DNA from: an uncultured Coriobacteriia bacterium
GTDB taxonomy: Bacteria > Actinomycetota > Coriobacteriia > Coriobacteriales > QAMH01
Assembly: GCA_902493755.1 (NCBI GenBank)
Contig: CABURF010000089.1
Location: 1-5,745, forward strand
Reading direction: 5' to 3'
Length of the DNA stretch: 5,745 nt
Part shown: positions 5,426 to 5,745 of the stretch, one piece after another
Numbering within the stretch: the first letter of the stretch is position 1
How the letters are laid out: every line of letters begins with the position of its first letter
The notes under the pieces: model-generated
The model's database searches: none
Told to the model about the DNA's origin: nothing
What the model saw: only the letters and a program-made list of their open reading frames with translations
Translations under genes and position numbers: made by a program

Positions 5426-5745
5426 ATGGCCCGCACAGCAAGCAAGGCAAAGATTCCCTCGGAGGCCTCCAAAGAAGAGGCACTCAAAATCACCAAAGAG
5501 CAAATCAGGAAGAAGTATGGCGACGGTTCCATCATGCGTTTGGGCGACGAGGACTCCGCCCTCGACGTTGAGGTCATCCCCACGGGTGCCCTTGCACTCG
5601 ATGCCGCTCTCGGCATTGGCGGCGTGCCCCGTGGTCGCATCGTCGAGATCTACGGCCCCGAGTCTAGCGGCAAGACCACACTTTCGTTGCAGATTGTCGC
5701 AGAGGCCCAGGCCCTCGGCGGAGTTGCCGCCTTCATCGATGCCGA
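5426..5745 (+). CDS. recA: Recombinase RecA, N-terminal part (3' end outside window)
   Basis: ATP-dependent DNA strand-exchange protein and coprotease that triggers LexA self-cleavage. The window holds the first 106 residues and then runs off the edge. After a basic, Lys/Ala/Ser-rich N-terminus (1-20), the oligomerisation helix (about 16-31) ends in RKKYGDGSIMRLGD. Next comes PTGALALDAALGIGGVPRGRIVEIYGPESSGKTTL, with the Walker A motif GPESSGKT at 77-84. The fragment ends in AAFIDA, the start of the conserved FIDAEHAL block. The ATG at 5426 is set by CGGAG seven bases upstream and by the 5' gap containing promoter and LexA box. All visible catalytic elements are intact. recA is separated from pncC by 207 bases, so it is probably expressed mainly from its own SOS promoter, with possible read-through from the operon. 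Confidence 0.97.
   Translation, partial: MARTASKAKIPSEASKEEALKITKEQIRKKYGDGSIMRLGDEDSALDVEVIPTGALALDAALGIGGVPRGRIVEIYGPESSGKTTLSLQIVAEAQALGGVAAFIDA

Noticed and set aside
5368..5571. Small plus-strand frame starting in the LexA box and overlapping recA
   Set aside because: Its ATG lies in the promoter before the transcription start, and the rest is a shifted frame of recA.
5178..5640. Minus-strand open frames across the pncC-recA gap
   Set aside because: They run antisense to recA and through its promoter and show no recognisable protein features.
1..5745. Defence, toxin-antitoxin, biosynthetic or mobile system
   Set aside because: Every coding stretch is assigned to a known housekeeping family, and there are no transposase, integrase, terminal repeats or tRNA genes in the window.

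Overview
The window is a compact run of seven housekeeping genes, all on the + strand. In order they are the 3' end of ftsK/spoIIIE, a rodZ-like gene, a yajQ-family gene, rimO, pgsA, a pncC/cinA C-terminal-domain gene, and the 5' end of recA. G+C content by eye is in the mid to upper 50s percent. The ftsK–rodZ–rimO–pgsA–cinA–recA order is the classic Gram-positive arrangement seen in Firmicutes and Actinobacteria. That order, the Cheo-type (CGAAC-N4-GTTCG) LexA box, the actinobacterial flavour of the proteins and the moderate G+C suggest an anaerobic or gut-type actinobacterium such as a member of Coriobacteriia. This placement is inference, not proof.

Layout: positions 2-5218 are almost fully coding. 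The six genes there overlap or abut: ftsK/rodZ share 4 bases, rodZ/yajQ are 19 bases apart, yajQ/rimO are separated by 1 base, rimO/pgsA overlap by 11 bases, and pgsA/pncC overlap by about 23 bases. This looks like one translationally coupled operon. Three of the starts are non-ATG (rodZ GTG, rimO GTG, pncC TTG), and each sits on a stop-start junction. No promoter was recognised inside the run. The operon promoter must lie upstream of the window, before or within ftsK.

Positions 5219-5425 form the only real intergenic region, 207 bases. It holds a weak terminator-like inverted repeat across the pncC stop, a T-rich imperfect repeat with a core near CGCATTTTGCTC, and a recognisable recA promoter (TTGACA, 17-base spacer, TACCAT). 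A 9/10 match to the Gram-positive LexA/SOS box lies inside the promoter spacer. A GC-centred dyad and a possible degenerate second LexA-like site follow. recA therefore appears to have its own DNA-damage-inducible promoter, uncoupled from the operon upstream.

Functionally the cluster joins chromosome segregation (FtsK), cell-shape or elongation control (RodZ-like), a nucleotide-binding regulator (YajQ), ribosome modification (RimO), phospholipid synthesis (PgsA), NAD salvage (PncC) and recombination/SOS (RecA). It is a conserved housekeeping neighbourhood. I found no defence system, mobile element, CRISPR array, RNA gene or other clearly undescribed system. The points most worth a second look are the recA control region, the repeat in front of it, the Arg/Ser-rich linker of the RodZ-like protein, and the tight YajQ-RimO coupling.
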